NCBI GenBank assembly: GCA_017311185.1
Contig: JAESUZ010005469.1
Coordinates: 1,304,001 to 1,368,000 of the forward strand
DNA: 64,000 nucleotides
Direction: 5' to 3'
Source of the DNA: Proteles cristata cristata
Taxonomy: Eukaryota; Chordata; Mammalia; Carnivora; Hyaenidae
Shown here: positions 26,750-37,770 of the stretch, in pieces
How positions within the stretch are numbered: position 1 is the stretch's first letter
How the letters are laid out: each line of letters opens with the position of its first letter
Program-made: the position numbers and the translations under genes
The notes under the pieces: model-generated
Told to the model about the DNA's origin: nothing
The model's database searches: none
Seen by the model: only the letters and a program-made list of their open reading frames with translations

Positions 26750-27405
26750 AAAGTAAAACTACAGCTGATTAACAAAGAAGTGGGAAAAAATGGTAATTCC
26801 CCATAAGAATCAAAAATGGAAAATAAAAATATCTTTGCCGCAAATCAAAATTGAGTTTAAAAAAGGGGCGCCTGGGTGGCTTAGTCGGTTAAGCGTCCGA
26901 CTTTCGCTCAGGTCATGATCTCGCGGTTCGTGGGTTCGAGCCCCGTGTCAGGCTCTGTGCTGACTGCCAGATCAGAGCCTGGAGCCTGTTTCAGTCTGTG
27001 ATTCCCTCTCTCTCTGACCCTCCCCTGCTCACGCTGTCTCTCTCTCTCCTAGAAATAAATAAAATATTAAAAAAAAATTTTTTTAAATTGAATTTAAAAA
27101 ATTATGATACTAAATGGTAGTGAAGGCATTATGAAACAGGCATTGATAAGTTGGTAGTGATTATATAAATGGATAGAACCACTTGGACTATAATTTGGCA
27201 ACTGTTTTAAGTTGACCCAGTTGACCCAACAATTCCATATACGACTCGGTTCCTTAAATTAATAATAATGACAAATATTGGGAAAAATCCATATGCAGCA
27301 TCAGAAGTATAGTTAAGTAAGCTATAGCCACTTGATGGAATATTATGCAGCTATAAAATTTATAGGTATGAACTTATGGACAATATGGACAAATGTGTAG
27401 GTGTG
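26750..27405 (+). mobile_element. Ancient L1 fragment, split by a SINE
   Basis: Decayed ORF2-end text: 'gaagtgggaaaaaatggtaa', 'cacttggactataatttggc', 'cacttgatggaatattatgc'. The SINE at 26,865 interrupts it. Confidence 0.65.
26865..27084 (+). mobile_element. CAN-SINE, young 'cctagaaat' subtype, TSD
   Basis: Head GGGGCGCCTGGGTGGCTTAG, B box GGTTCGAGCCCCGTGTC and terminal 'cctagaaataaataaaat'. Duplication aaattgagtttaaaaaa (26,848-26,864) and aaattgaatttaaaaaa (27,085-27,101). Confidence 0.97.
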
Positions 27406-27407
27406 AC

Positions 27408-27755
27408 CAGAAGTCAGAACAATTTTTCTGTAATGGATCAAATACTAAATATTTTAGGCTTTGCAGGCCGTATGTTCTCTGTTGCAACTACTAAATTCTG
27501 CCAGTTTGGCACCAAAGCAGCCATGGACAATATGCAAATGAATTTGTATGGCTGTGTTCCAATAAAACTTTATTTATGAACGCTGAAATTTGGATTTCGC
27601 ATAATTTCCACATCATGAAATATTCTTCTTTTTCCTTTTTTTTTTTTTTCCAACCATTTAAACATGTAAATGCCATTCTTAAAGAGCTTTCAGACTATAC
27701 CAAAGCAGGTGGCAGGTGGAGGTGGCCGACAGGCTTTAAACTTCACCAACCCCTG
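27408..27755. mobile_element. hAT-Charlie-type DNA transposon fossil (MER58-like)
   Basis: Carries the characteristic text 'aaatattttaggctttgcag', 'gctgtgttccaataaaactt' and, near the end, 'gtggccgacaggctttaaac' before 'caacccctga', which corresponds to the CAGGGGT-type terminal repeat. A T-rich run near 27,635 is an internal change. Nonautonomous, inactive. Confidence 0.65.
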
Positions 27756-29225
27756 AGTTAGACCATATATGTGAGAAGGTAATACACGTAATCGCTTACG
27801 ATAACTTGCTTTGAGTTACTGGAATTGTTAGCATTTTTTTCAAAACTTGTGTATTTTCCAAATTATCTACAATAAGCATGCCTTACTTTTATAGCCAAAA
27901 CCTTTTATTAAAAAGGGCTAATTTTATGTATACTGAAGCCCATATTTTAGTATACTTATGACTCTGAAATATGTGGTCAAAATGAGAATGTAATTGGTTA
28001 AAGGTCTCAGAGGGTAGGTCTTTAACCAAGTGTTTTACAAGTTTTGAAAAGATCTTATAGTTTAGCTGAGAACACTTTCCTATTTCAGCATCTTCCACTA
28101 TCTAACTCACACCTACAATCTGACATTGAGCAAACACAAATAAGTCCATTGAGTAACTTGGTCCTCTGCTCTGCACAAAGGCAACTCCTTATGTAACTCC
28201 TTACAACTTGTGTGCCTTCATTTTATTCCCAAATAGCCCTCCCAGCTGCCAAATTACAAGTTCTGTGGTCGAAGTGTACACATGTCATGCTCTATGCGGG
28301 AGCCATTAGGCAGAGGTTTTCTGACCACTTTTTCATTATTGAAGAATTTCCTCTTAAACTTACACACTTTTTTTATTCAACGTCAAAAATGTAATAATAA
28401 TCTGAAAGCTATAAATTTAGACCTTTTAGCAGTATGTTTCTCCCCGGTGAAATTACGACCATGCACTCAGGTAACAAGGAGAAGGAAAGAGTCATCTAAA
28501 ATTTAAAGTTGTTGGAAAGAGAAGACTTTCCTAAATCTTACTAACATGGTAAGTATCTGTCAATCACATACACTGACAAAATTAGTGAAAAATGCACACG
28601 TGGAAATTTGAAACTCATTTTTTCCCATGCCCTTCCCTTCCATTGTTGTTTTAAGTTATATCCCCTCATTTTACTACATCACACCTAAAATTTCTAGCAA
28701 TTCTTCACAGAATTCTGCAAACGGTCTTTATTCCCTTTGACCAGTGGCACGGCGGGGCCTTTCTGGAGGGGCTGGTTACCTGCAGTTAAAAGAACACGGT
28801 GTCTCTATTTCCCAGGGAGAGAGAGGCACTTCAGATGTAAGACAAATCATGTGATCTAGGGTTCACATCTGCGGAATGCCTTCAAATCACAGCAAGCACT
28901 GGGGAGTATGTTCCAAAACAAATCACTTAGCTGGCAATGACATTTCCTTTACATGATAGGCGGGAATGTTATTTCTGATAGAAGCGGGACATTTCCAGCA
29001 GTCTCCAACCAAACCCATCTCTCTAGGGAGGACATCCTAAAGAACCGTGAGAATAGCGCAGCAACCACAAAATTCCAAAATAATATACCTACAGATTACA
29101 TTTCAGGAATCCATTCCCTATGTTATCAATTCCATATGACAGACTTTCCCCATGCTCACATAATGCATAAAACATATCTAAACCCACATCCACCATTAGT
29201 ATCCCAAATCAGCTCTGCTCATTAA
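27756..29225. other. Unclassified sequence
   Basis: No SINE or L1. A minus-strand 69-codon frame at 27,889-28,098 has a protein-like composition but lacks convincing paired splice sites. Nothing else recognised. Confidence 0.35.
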
Positions 29226-29350
29226 TTCTTTCCATAAATATCTATCGAGTGCCTACTACGTGCCAGATCCTGTTCCGGGTGCTGTGATAGAGCAGTGAAT
29301 TACACACATAAAACTTGTCTATCCTCAAGGGAGCTCACACTGTCCTCATC
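29226..29350. repeat. Unassigned mammal-wide repeat fragment
   Basis: Text such as 'tcgagtgcctactacgtgcc', 'gatagagcagtgaattacac' and 'caagggagctcacactgtcc' matches the wording of an old dispersed element. Family not assigned. Confidence 0.5.
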
Positions 29351-29539
29351 TGACTCTGGAGCCACGTCTCCCCAAATCAGAATTTGCTGAAACGCTACGT
29401 AATGACACAACTATAGTGTTAAGTTCTGACGTACAGGGCACAGGGAGTTCTCCAGGCTCGTTGTTCTGAGGATACAGATGAGGTTCCGGGAATGAGTTAC
29501 ATTTCCCTGGTTATTCCTTGACCTGCTCAACACAAGACC

Positions 29540-29908
29540 TCAGATGCCCCTGCGCGGAGCCCCATCAAGAGTTGCTGGGCGTCCGCAACCCCTCCCCCAG
29601 ATCCTGCCTCCAACATATTAGCCAGCTTGCTGTGCCGTATGGGTGATGTCTCTATACAGGATTGGCCATAGGCCCACCCTTCCCCCCTGTGACCTGTACA
29701 CTGTGGCAACTCTGACAAACCCACTGTCTCACTGGGTCTGCCACCCATGGGTCCTTTTTCTAAAAATCCAGATGTCAGTCCTTAGGCCTGCGGGGAGAAG
29801 CACTAAGCGGTTCTCTCCACTTCCCATCTCCCAGTCTGGGCACCTGCCCACAAAACCTCCACTACTCGTTCTTTACCAATCGAAACCCTCATTCAAATAA
29901 ACTTCTCA
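29540..29908 (+). other. GC-richer unclassified patch, LTR-like end
   Basis: Moderately GC-rich. It ends in 'cattcaaataaacttctc', which resembles an LTR polyadenylation end, and the SINE at 29,909 inserted there. No LTR family could be named. Confidence 0.25.
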
Positions 29909-30112
29909 GGAGCGCCTGGGTGGCTCTGTTGGCTGGCCGTCTGACTTCCGCTCAGGTCATGATCTCATGGTCCGTGAGTTCGAGCCTCAGTCGGGCTCTG
30001 TGCTGACAGCTCAGGGCCTGGAGCCTGCTTCGGATTCTGTGATTCCCTCTCTCTCTGCCCCTCCTCCACTCAAGCTCTATCTCCCTCTGTCTCAAGAAAA
30101 AAAAAAAAAAAA
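29909..30112 (+). mobile_element. CAN-SINE
   Basis: Head GGAGCGCCTGGGTGGCTCTG, B box GAGTTCGAGCCTCAG, 'gctgacagctcagggcctgg', CT tract and an A-run tail. No clear target duplication. Confidence 0.94.
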
Positions 30113-33100
30113 AGAGTTTCCTAGAGCCAGCATACCAATTTTTCAAAAAAAGCCTAGTCGTGCTTGAAATGTAGCTCATGCTCTGTGTAGGACGTCTACA
30201 AGGTAATGATCTTGATATAGGCTTCAGAGCTGTTTACCAACACTTTTTTCTTTAGTTATTTAAGGAAGTGTCTCTTCACGTTCTCTAGCCCAAATGCACC
30301 TTTGGTATTTTTAAACAAGCTCTCTCTTCAGACTTATCTCTGTTTCTTACATCCTCCCTTCTTTACTGCATATTTCCTTGTTATTTAAGAGCATTCCAAT
30401 TTGCTACTGAAGATAAGCAAAAAAAAAAAAAAAATGGTCAGATGAAACTCAGAATAAGTGGTAGAGCCTAAAGGAAGAATTAGCCAGCAGGCTGGGAGAC
30501 ACAGGCAGAAGCCGTATGTTCGGAATGCAGTACGTTAGCGCCCTAAAAGACAAGTTACTTACAGATGATGTGCAGAGACCACATCATAAGGTAGAGATGA
30601 GCCACTTCCAGCTCATGTCATTCTTAACTTGGCCCGAGAGCTGCAAACAAAACCCCAAAGCTGCTCGGCAACCCCGGCGGCAAGCTATAGCTAGTGGCCA
30701 GACACAGTTGTCCTGCATCTCTCCTGGAAGGCAAGTATGGGTGAATGGCCCAGGCACCTTCTGTGTCCCAAACCCCCTTGGTCGAGGCTCCATTCCGGTC
30801 CTCGCCACCCCCACAAAGCTGGAGAAAGCTGATGCAGCCGAGAGACACAGGTCATAAGAACACTACATAGCCAGACAGTCAGGGAGTATGGTCCCTCCCC
30901 CGCTGGCTCCCTGCCACATCGCTTCTGCTTCTCGCAGGGTGTCTTAAATTGATCTGATAAATCATGTACTTGGGTATCTTAGCTGCTCCGGGAGACCTTC
31001 CATTCTGTGACCTCTGGGATAACTCGCCTGGTCGGGTACGACCGTGGCACCAAGGTGATTTCCCATTAAATGCCTTTGCTCCCCTGCACCAACCAACCCC
31101 CTATCCTGAATCGTGCTCTGCTGTCCTGAGCTGTCTCCTGTCCAGGGGCCTCCTGTGCATGCTGCTCCTGCCCTTTCAAAGGAGGCCGTTTCATCGGGTT
31201 CTTACCATTCTTCATGACTCGTTTTGGGTACCACCTTGCCCCCTGACTTGTCCTGACACCTATCACCTCGCATTCAGGTTGGATGCGCCCTCTCCCCGCA
31301 TTATCACAACAAACCACCCAAACTTTTACACCAACGCGGCATCACGATCTGCTGTTTGCCTGGACCCGTGCAGGTCAATAAGGCCAATACGCCAGCCACC
31401 AGCCACACTTGGTTGTTTCCATTCTAATTAATTCCATTTTAATTCAATGTGAAATTCAATGAGAAATGAAAGCTCAGTTCCTTGGTCACACTAAGCCACA
31501 CCCCCCGGGCTCCACAGCCACGTTTCCATCAGAGTGAACTCTGACGTCTGTTTGCCGCTCTCACCAGTGTCTTCACTGGTGGCTGGCACCTAGCAGGTGT
31601 TTGCTGTTGTCGAATGAACAGACTGCTTGTAATCTATATTCCAAGCAAGGGCAGGCTTTGATATTACACGTTTCTCTCTCTGAACATATTTGTAATTCAG
31701 TTTCATTTTCATTTGCTTTAATTCTGACTTTCTTCTATCCCTCCTTTCTGGAGTGTCTGAAGTGTCAGGCGGGACTCCACTATTCCTTTCTATGCTTATC
31801 TTTCTTGGCTTCTGGTGAATGTCATCATGGCATTTTAGGCTAGGCCACTGTGAAAGAGGACGAAGAGGCCAGTGACAAAAGGCAAGGGAAAGTTATCTTG
31901 CTAACTGTCTGTTCTCGAGACCCCCAGGCAGGAATCCTAGCTCCCTTAAGCTCCATTTTCTATATCAGAGAAATATGCATTCTTATTCTACAGCTTTTAA
32001 TTTTTAATTTTGATCCTCTCTTGAGAAAAAGATTCTATTTTGTGCCAAATTTGGAGGCGATCTAATTGTTTGATGTAAACCTTCAAAGTTTCCCTTGAGT
32101 TGAAAGTCTATCTGCTTGGGCAGAAAAGGGGAAAAGAGGGAATTTACATTCACTTTGCTAAACATTAGCATCTTTTGTTCAATCATTTGAATGCAGGACG
32201 GTTAGGGGGTAACCGCTTAGAGAACAAGAGTTGACACATACAGTGTAAAATCTTTTAAGGTGCTTGGATTCAATGAGGGAGAAAGTGAGACGGAACCATA
32301 TTTCAGCCTCCTAACGGTGCTCCAGTCTGCGGGAACTTTGTGACAGGGCTCTGTCTCTCAGCTACACTTGACTGGCTTTTGCTGACATTCAGCTGTCAGA
32401 CAGCAACCCTTTACCAGGCCCCTAACATGCTCCACAGCTTCACCCAATTAACTCGCTTTCACTCGACACAGCAGCAAAAAGCTTCATAATAGGTGGTCAA
32501 GGTGCATGGTGTCTGCCTGCCCTCGAACCGCTCACACACAGCAAAATGTTTAACTACTTTTCTTCTTGCCTGTGTGCTCACAACTAGTATGACTACAATT
32601 TAGTCACTCCGTGTATTGAACTGGACAGGAATATAGGAAATTGTATGGTGATGCATTAGACTGCTCCAAAGCAGACTTCTAGATGACTGAAGTTCAACTG
32701 CAAATCACTTCCTGAGGCCCTTCTGAGAGAAAGATTTGAGTGTTAGATTACCCAAAGTTAGGATCAACTCGCAATCAATTTATAGTTAGTTTTCCCACTA
32801 TATCACTAATAATAGTACTATATAGAGATGACTTAGAATAGAAAAAAAAAGCATTTGACAAGTGACGGCAGAAACATCTAGGCACAGTTCAAGAGCATGG
32901 AATTTAGCCTTTGCTCAAAACATCCACTTTTTGGATGAATTCTACAATAATTTGTCTGTAACTTTTTGTCATGCCATTATGCCTTTCTGATGAAATACAT
33001 TGTCCTTGGAAAATATGTTTGGCTAAGACATCGAAATTTTTATACTTTATTTTGAAAACGTATCTGAATAATTCATACATTTTTCTCTCATCTCCCAGTA

Positions 33101-33318
33101 TGTTCCAACCTAGGCATATAATCCGTTTTCATTCACTTGCACTTTGAAAGCCTGAAAATTATGGGGAGAAAAAAGCTACATGAAGCAAAAGAAAAGTGAT
33201 ATAAACTGTACTGTCTTTGGAAACCTATACTTGTAAAGCTTGTGATGAAGAGGGCACTGAAAAAGTCACTCTTCATTAGTGACATCCAAATGCAGATCTT
33301 CATAGCTATTATTAAGAC
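30113..33318. other. Unclassified interval with a GC-richer core
   Basis: 30.5-31.45 kb is GC-richer and carries long overlapping frames (113 codons at 30,516-30,857; 155 codons at 30,964-31,431). They lack domains, splice sites or coding-like composition. 31,540-31,625 has an L2-like 3' end ('ggctggcacctagcaggtgt'). The rest is AT-rich and unassigned. Confidence 0.35.
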
Positions 33319-33325
33319 AGAGTTA

Positions 33326-33579
33326 GGGGGTGCCTGGGTGGCTCAGTCGGTTAAGTGTCCGACTTCGGCTCAGGTCATGATTTCACGGTTTGTGAGTTCA
33401 AGCCCCGTGTCGGGCTTTGTGCTGACAGCTCGGAGCCTGGAGACTTTGGAAATCTGTCTCTGTCTCTGTCTCTGCCCCTCCCCTGCTCCCACTCTGTCTC
33501 TGTTTCTCTCTCTCCCTCCCCCTCTCTCTCAAAAATAAATAAATTAATTAATTAAATTAAATTAAATAAATAAATAAAA
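33326..33579 (+). mobile_element. CAN-SINE with (TTAA/TAAA)n tail
   Basis: Starts with GGGTGCCTGGGTGGCTCAG, B box GAGTTCAAGCCCCGTGTC, long CT tract, then a tail degenerated into TTAA and TAAA repeats at 33,538-33,579. Short duplication agagttagg at 33,319-33,327 and 33,580-33,588. Confidence 0.95.
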
Positions 33580-33753
33580 AGAGTTAGGATTTGAATTCTA
33601 AGTATCCTCTCAGTAATCAAAGGTAAAAATCTAATTACAGGCACAGGGAGTCCCAGCCTCCACGACCATGAACCAACCCTGGTGGTGATCCACCACTACT
33701 TTACACCAGGGCAAAGCAGAGCTTAACCACAACTTGCCATTCTGTGTGAGTCT
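33580..33753. other. Unique left flank of the 5S-derived array
   Basis: No 5S similarity and no repeat family recognised. Defines the left border of the array. Confidence 0.5.
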
Positions 33754-34113
33754 AAGAAGACTCCCTAAGCTCTGGTCTATGGCCATGCCACCCTGAACAC
33801 GCCCGATCACGTCTGATCTCTGAAGAAGACTCCCTAAGCTCTGGTCTATGGCCATACCACCCTGAACACGCCCGATCGCGTCTGATCTCTGAAGAAGACT
33901 CCCTAAGCTCTGGTCTATGGCCATACCACCCTGAACACGCCCGATCGCGTCTGATCTCTGAAGAAGACTCCCTAAGCTCTGGTCTATGGCCATACCACCC
34001 TGAACACGCCCGATCGCGTCTGATCTCTGAAGAAGACTCCCTAAGCTCTGGTCTATGGCCATACCACCCTGAACATGCCCGATCACGTCTGATCTCTGAA
34101 GAAGACTCCCTAA
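33754..34113 (+). repeat. 69-bp tandem array made from a 5S rRNA fragment
   Basis: About 5.2 units with a strict 69-bp period: the marker ctccctaa occurs at 33,761, 33,830, 33,899, 33,968, 34,037 and 34,106. Each unit has a 51-bp segment matching the 5' half of vertebrate 5S rRNA plus an 18-bp linker (aagactccctaagctctg). The three inner units are identical; the outer two carry differences (first: ccatgcc and gatcac; last: gaacatg and gatcac). That pattern fits expansion by unequal exchange. Flanks on both sides are not 5S. I know of no named repeat family with this unit. Confidence 0.93.
33775..34101 (+). pseudogene. Five truncated 5S rRNA pseudogene copies (nt 1-51)
   Basis: Copies lie at 33,775-33,825, 33,844-33,894, 33,913-33,963, 33,982-34,032 and 34,051-34,101. 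Each begins gtctatggccat, like the 5S 5' end, and ends at ctgaag near nt 51. Compared with the mammalian 5S sequence as I know it, the inner copies show about four substitutions in 51 nt. The 3' half is absent, so the intermediate element and box C of the internal RNA polymerase III promoter are missing. These cannot be functional 5S genes or be transcribed from their own promoter. Confidence 0.88.
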
Positions 34114-34321
34114 ACTTGGAAGTCAGGTCTTTGAGTAGCAGTGCCTCTGTGACATGTCTTCAAATTAAAGGAAATCTTTCACTACATACACCGTCTATTT
34201 GTTGCTTGGAAAGCTGCTCACTTCTCACCAGAAGCTCAAGGCAGGGGGAGGTCTTGACTGAACTGCTGAGCAATTATGAATCTACCCTGCATCCGTCTTA
34301 TTTATTAAGTCCTGCCAAGCC

Positions 34322-34527
34322 TTCCCTATCCATCTGCTTTGGGATCCCCCTCCACGCCCGCTGCTACTGCCCTCACACTGCTCACCCTCACTTCTCACTG
34401 GGACATCTCTAAGAAGGCTCACAATTCATTGTAAGTGTTCATGTATATGGTCTGCCTTCTCACAGAAACCATCAGATCCCTGAGAGGAAGTTTCTTATTT
34501 CATCCTGGTAAGGATGGAATATGACAC
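34322..34527 (+). repeat. L2 3' end, left part
   Basis: L2-like text: 'ctgctactgccctcacactg', 'accatcagatccctgagagg'. It continues at 34,736 after a MIR insertion. Confidence 0.55.
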
Positions 34528-34735
34528 AATGTGTAAGAGTGAGGACTTGGGTTCACACTGTCTAGGTGCAAATCTTGGACTCTACACTTGATCGTGTCTT
34601 CATCTTAAAGGAGGAGATCATAACCTCCCTTAGGTAAGAATAATGGGAATTAAATTAGTCAACATACAAAAAGTGCCTGGTACCAGGGATGGCACATAGG
34701 AAGCATTCATTAAAATTTGGCTGTCATTATTTTCT
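34528..34735 (+). repeat. MIR inserted in L2
   Basis: MIR core: 'gtgaggacttgggttcacac', 'tcatcttaaaggaggagatc', 'gcctggtaccagggatggca'. Confidence 0.7.
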
Positions 34736-34815
34736 TACCACTATATCCTTAGTACTTGGCAGGGCATGTAGTACATAACAGGTACTCAATAAATACGTGG
34801 TGAAGGAATAATTAG
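34736..34815 (+). repeat. L2 3' end, right part
   Basis: Terminal L2 wording: 'ccttagtacttggcagggca' and 'aggtactcaataaatacgtg'. Confidence 0.6.
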
Positions 34816-35158
34816 TTACTTCTTTGATTATTGCTTCATTTCAGGATGGCGTAAAAAATAAAATTTTTCATGAAGAATATGAGTCATAGACTTAAAAGTT
34901 TGAGGTCTGCTGGTATCAGTTTATAGAAATACATAAGAATTGAAAATACCTAAATTTTTAAAATTCAGTAAAACTTAGAGAAGTTTCTGAGATTTTTTTT
35001 TCTGAGCAGATAACAGAACCAGCATGAAGAAAACATGTTCTTTCTTGTTCCACAGGCATTTTTTTATGTTCGCTCTTATTTTAAGGATTTGATGTCTAAT
35101 TTGAGGACAATCTCATTATTTACAGAACTTTTTAAAAATGTGAATAAATGGTTTATTT
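34816..35158. other. Unclassified AT-rich sequence
   Basis: Nothing recognised. Confidence 0.5.
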
Positions 35159-35171
35159 AAAATGAAAATTC

Positions 35172-35377
35172 AGGGTGCCTGGATGTTTCAGTCAGTTGGG
35201 TGTCTGACTTTGGCTAGGGTCATGATCTCACGGTCTGGAGTTTGAGTCCCACATCAGGCTCTGTGCTGACAACTCAGAGCCTGGAACCTGTTTCAGATTC
35301 TGTGTCTCCCTCGTTCTCTCCCCTCCCCTGCTCATGCTCTGTCTCTCTCTCTCAAAAATAAATAAACATTAAGGGGA
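35172..35377 (+). mobile_element. CAN-SINE with perfect 13-bp TSD
   Basis: Diverged head (GGGTGCCTGGATGTTTCAG), body 'gctgacaactcagagcctgg', short tail. Duplication aaaatgaaaattc at 35,159-35,171 and 35,378-35,390. Confidence 0.94.
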
Positions 35378-35390
35378 AAAATGAAAATTC

Positions 35391-35761
35391 TACTTGAATA
35401 CCATTTTTAAATGTTTTTAATTCATTTCCACCCCCACCCCCACCAGCCCTGAAAATATCTTTCTATTTTTCTACCCCAAAGCTATTGAACACCTTAAGCA
35501 GACTAGGAATTTGGATGGATAAAATAGAGGAAGTACTTCTTAGGCTGAAATGAACCCAAAATGACAGGCCATGCTTTGTTAATATACTGTATGTCCTTTA
35601 AGTAAAGACACACCAGAAAACAGAATTATCCTCTGTAAGTAAAAAAAAATTACTAGTATTGGGAGTATAAACCAAAATTAAAAATTTAATTTCCATTTAC
35701 AGCTACCCTGAATAATGGATACCTTTTGTAAAACTATACCCCACATTAAATTTACCAACAA
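35391..35761. other. Unclassified AT-rich sequence
   Basis: Nothing recognised beyond a short C-rich run near 35,430. Confidence 0.45.
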
Positions 35762-36195
35762 TATTAGTTTCCTATGGCTGCCATAAGAAGTTACTATAAG
35801 CTGGGTGGCTGAAACCAACAGAAACCTACTCTCTAACAGTTGTAGAGGCTAGAGGTCCAAATTCGGGGTGTTAGAGCCACACTTCCTCTGGACTCGGGAA
35901 GAATTCCACCTCAGCTCTTTAAGCTTCAGGTGGTTGCTGGCAATGCTTGGCATTCCTGGTTTGTGGCTGTGTCATCCCAATTCCTAGCTCCATCTTCACA
36001 TGGCCATCTTCCCTCCCCTTATATGTTATCTCTCCATATAAGGACACTGGTCACCAGATTTAGGGCTCATGTTAATCCAGGATGAATTCACCTTAATTTA
36101 ACTAAATCTGCAAACACTCTATTTCCAAATAAGGTCACATTCTGAGGTTCCCAGTAAACATGAATTTTCTAGAGGACTCTATTCAGCCTCCTACA
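35762..36195 (-). mobile_element. MLT1-class MaLR LTR
   Basis: Reverse MLT1: 'attagtttcctatggctgcc', 'ttcaggtggttgctggcaat', 'atctgcaaacactctatttc', 'aataaggtcacattctgagg'. Nearly full LTR. A SINE landed at its right end. Confidence 0.8.
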
Positions 36196-36204
36196 CCAAC
36201 TATT

Positions 36205-36436
36205 TTTTATTTTTATTTTTTTAATGTTTATTCATTTTTGAGAGAGAGAGAGAAAGAGAGAAAGAGACAGAGTGTAAGCAGGGGAGGGATAGAGAGAGGG
36301 AGACACAGAATCTGAAGCAGACTCCAGGCTCTGAGCTGTCAGTACAGAGACCGATGCAGGGCTTGAACTCACAACCTGCGAGATCATGACCTGAGCTGAA
36401 GTCAACGCTTAACTGACTGAGCCACCCAGGTGCCCC
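36205..36436 (-). mobile_element. CAN-SINE with TSD
   Basis: Reverse SINE ending GAGCCACCCAGGTGCCCC. Duplication ctacaccaactatt (36,191-36,204) and ctataccaactatt (36,441-36,454). Confidence 0.95.
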
Positions 36437-36689
36437 ATTACTATACCAACTATTAACAACATAAAAAGAAATGGGTTAGGGCCATTATTTTTATAAGTTT
36501 GGGCTCAGGGTGCCTATATAGTGCATTTAGGCACAGCTATTACAAGGCCAGTCAGAAGGCGCTCTTGTGCTGACCCCCATGCTCTGCCCCTAGAGCAGGG
36601 GAGTTGCTGTGAGGCCTCCACGGTTCCTTCCTACTTTGAGAACAAGTACAACTTGTAATTCTATGCTCAACTGATTAGGATATAATAGA

Positions 36690-36900
36690 AATAGTATTAT
36701 ATAATAACAGCAGGGGCTTTGCAGATATCCTTTCTTTAATCTTCATACAAGCCTAGAGATTGGAGTTACCATTATCCTCATTTTTACATCTGAGGAACCT
36801 GAAGCATTCTTGAGGACGCTGTTAATTGAACCAGGATCACATGGTTACCAAGGGGTGAAGCCAGGATTAGAATAATCCCTCTCCAGAACCCACACGCCCA
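36690..36900 (-). repeat. MIR
   Basis: Reverse MIR: 'taatcttcatacaagcctag', 'cattatcctcatttttacat', 'gaaccaggatcacatggtta'. Confidence 0.7.
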
Positions 36901-36907
36901 GCCAGTA

Positions 36908-37065
36908 GGAAGGAGTGGGCTCTTGAGCCAGACTGCCTGTGTTCACATCTTTCCTCCAGTACCCAGTGGGCTATACGGTATGGAAATAATCAAAGCAATG
37001 ACATCAAAAAATACCATGTACCAATAGCAGTGTTTTATGTTTTCAATGAGTTAACACATGTTTGA
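36908..37065 (+). repeat. MIR-like fragment
   Basis: 'gagtgggctcttgagccaga' then 'ctgcctgtgttcacatcttt', ending near 'gagttaacacatg'. Confidence 0.55.
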
Positions 37066-37494
37066 TTCTGAGAATGTTGTCTCACACAGGGAAAGTACTG
37101 GATAAAAGTTAGCTCATCTTTCTCCTCCTTCCCTTCCTGCTCTATACCAACCCTCTGGCTCAACAAACCCTGTTCTGTTTCATGTTCATAGACCATGCCT
37201 TTACCTGGAAGATACTTTTCTTTGGTCACAGGGGGGCTTCAATAAGAAAACACAGATGACTTAGACCAAAAAGAGAGAAGTAGTAGCCACAGTAGTTTAC
37301 AAAGTAGTTTACTCTTTGGCTTATTAGCTGCGTGATGCTCCCCAACTTCTCTGAATCTCATAATACTTGTATCACACAAAATATTTATAAGGCTATGCAC
37401 ATGGGTGTATTTTGAAAGCTGTGAAGAATTATAGAAACAAACAAAATTATCATCATTACACAAAACACAACTCCTAGCTTGACACTGTGTCTAA

Positions 37495-37770
37495 GCAAGC
37501 AGCATCCTGTTTCCGCTCACACAGTCCTCCCTGTCCAGAATTCTTTATTCAAACGCTATCATTCCCTTCAGAATCAAGCTCAAACACAAATTCTCAAAAA
37601 TATTCCTTAGCCACTCCGGTCCAAATAAATCTATCTTTTCAAACTTCATGAGCATTTATCATCTTAACTGCTTTATGTAAGTCTGTCCTGAGTCACCAAC
37701 TATATTATCAGTTCCAACAAATCAGCAACCCATCATTGTGCCTTTTTATATTCAATCCATGTGCAGATAC
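37495..37770 (+). repeat. L2-like fragment
   Basis: L2 3' UTR wording: 'cctccctgtccagaattctt', 'cagaatcaagctcaaacaca', 'gcatttatcatcttaactgc'. Decayed. Confidence 0.5.

Noticed and set aside
27889..28098. 69-codon minus-strand frame with protein-like composition
   Set aside because: No acceptor-donor pair fits the frame and no family was recognised.
30964..31431. 155-codon frame as a gene
   Set aside because: No domain, no splice or promoter context; proline- and cysteine-rich composition expected from C-rich DNA.
33754..34113. CRISPR-like array of direct repeats
   Set aside because: There are no unique spacers between repeats; the whole 69-bp unit repeats, the host is a mammal, and the unit is 5S-derived.
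33754..34113. Functional 5S rRNA gene cluster
   Set aside because: Copies lack the 3' half and most of the internal promoter and have no T-run terminator pattern after each unit.
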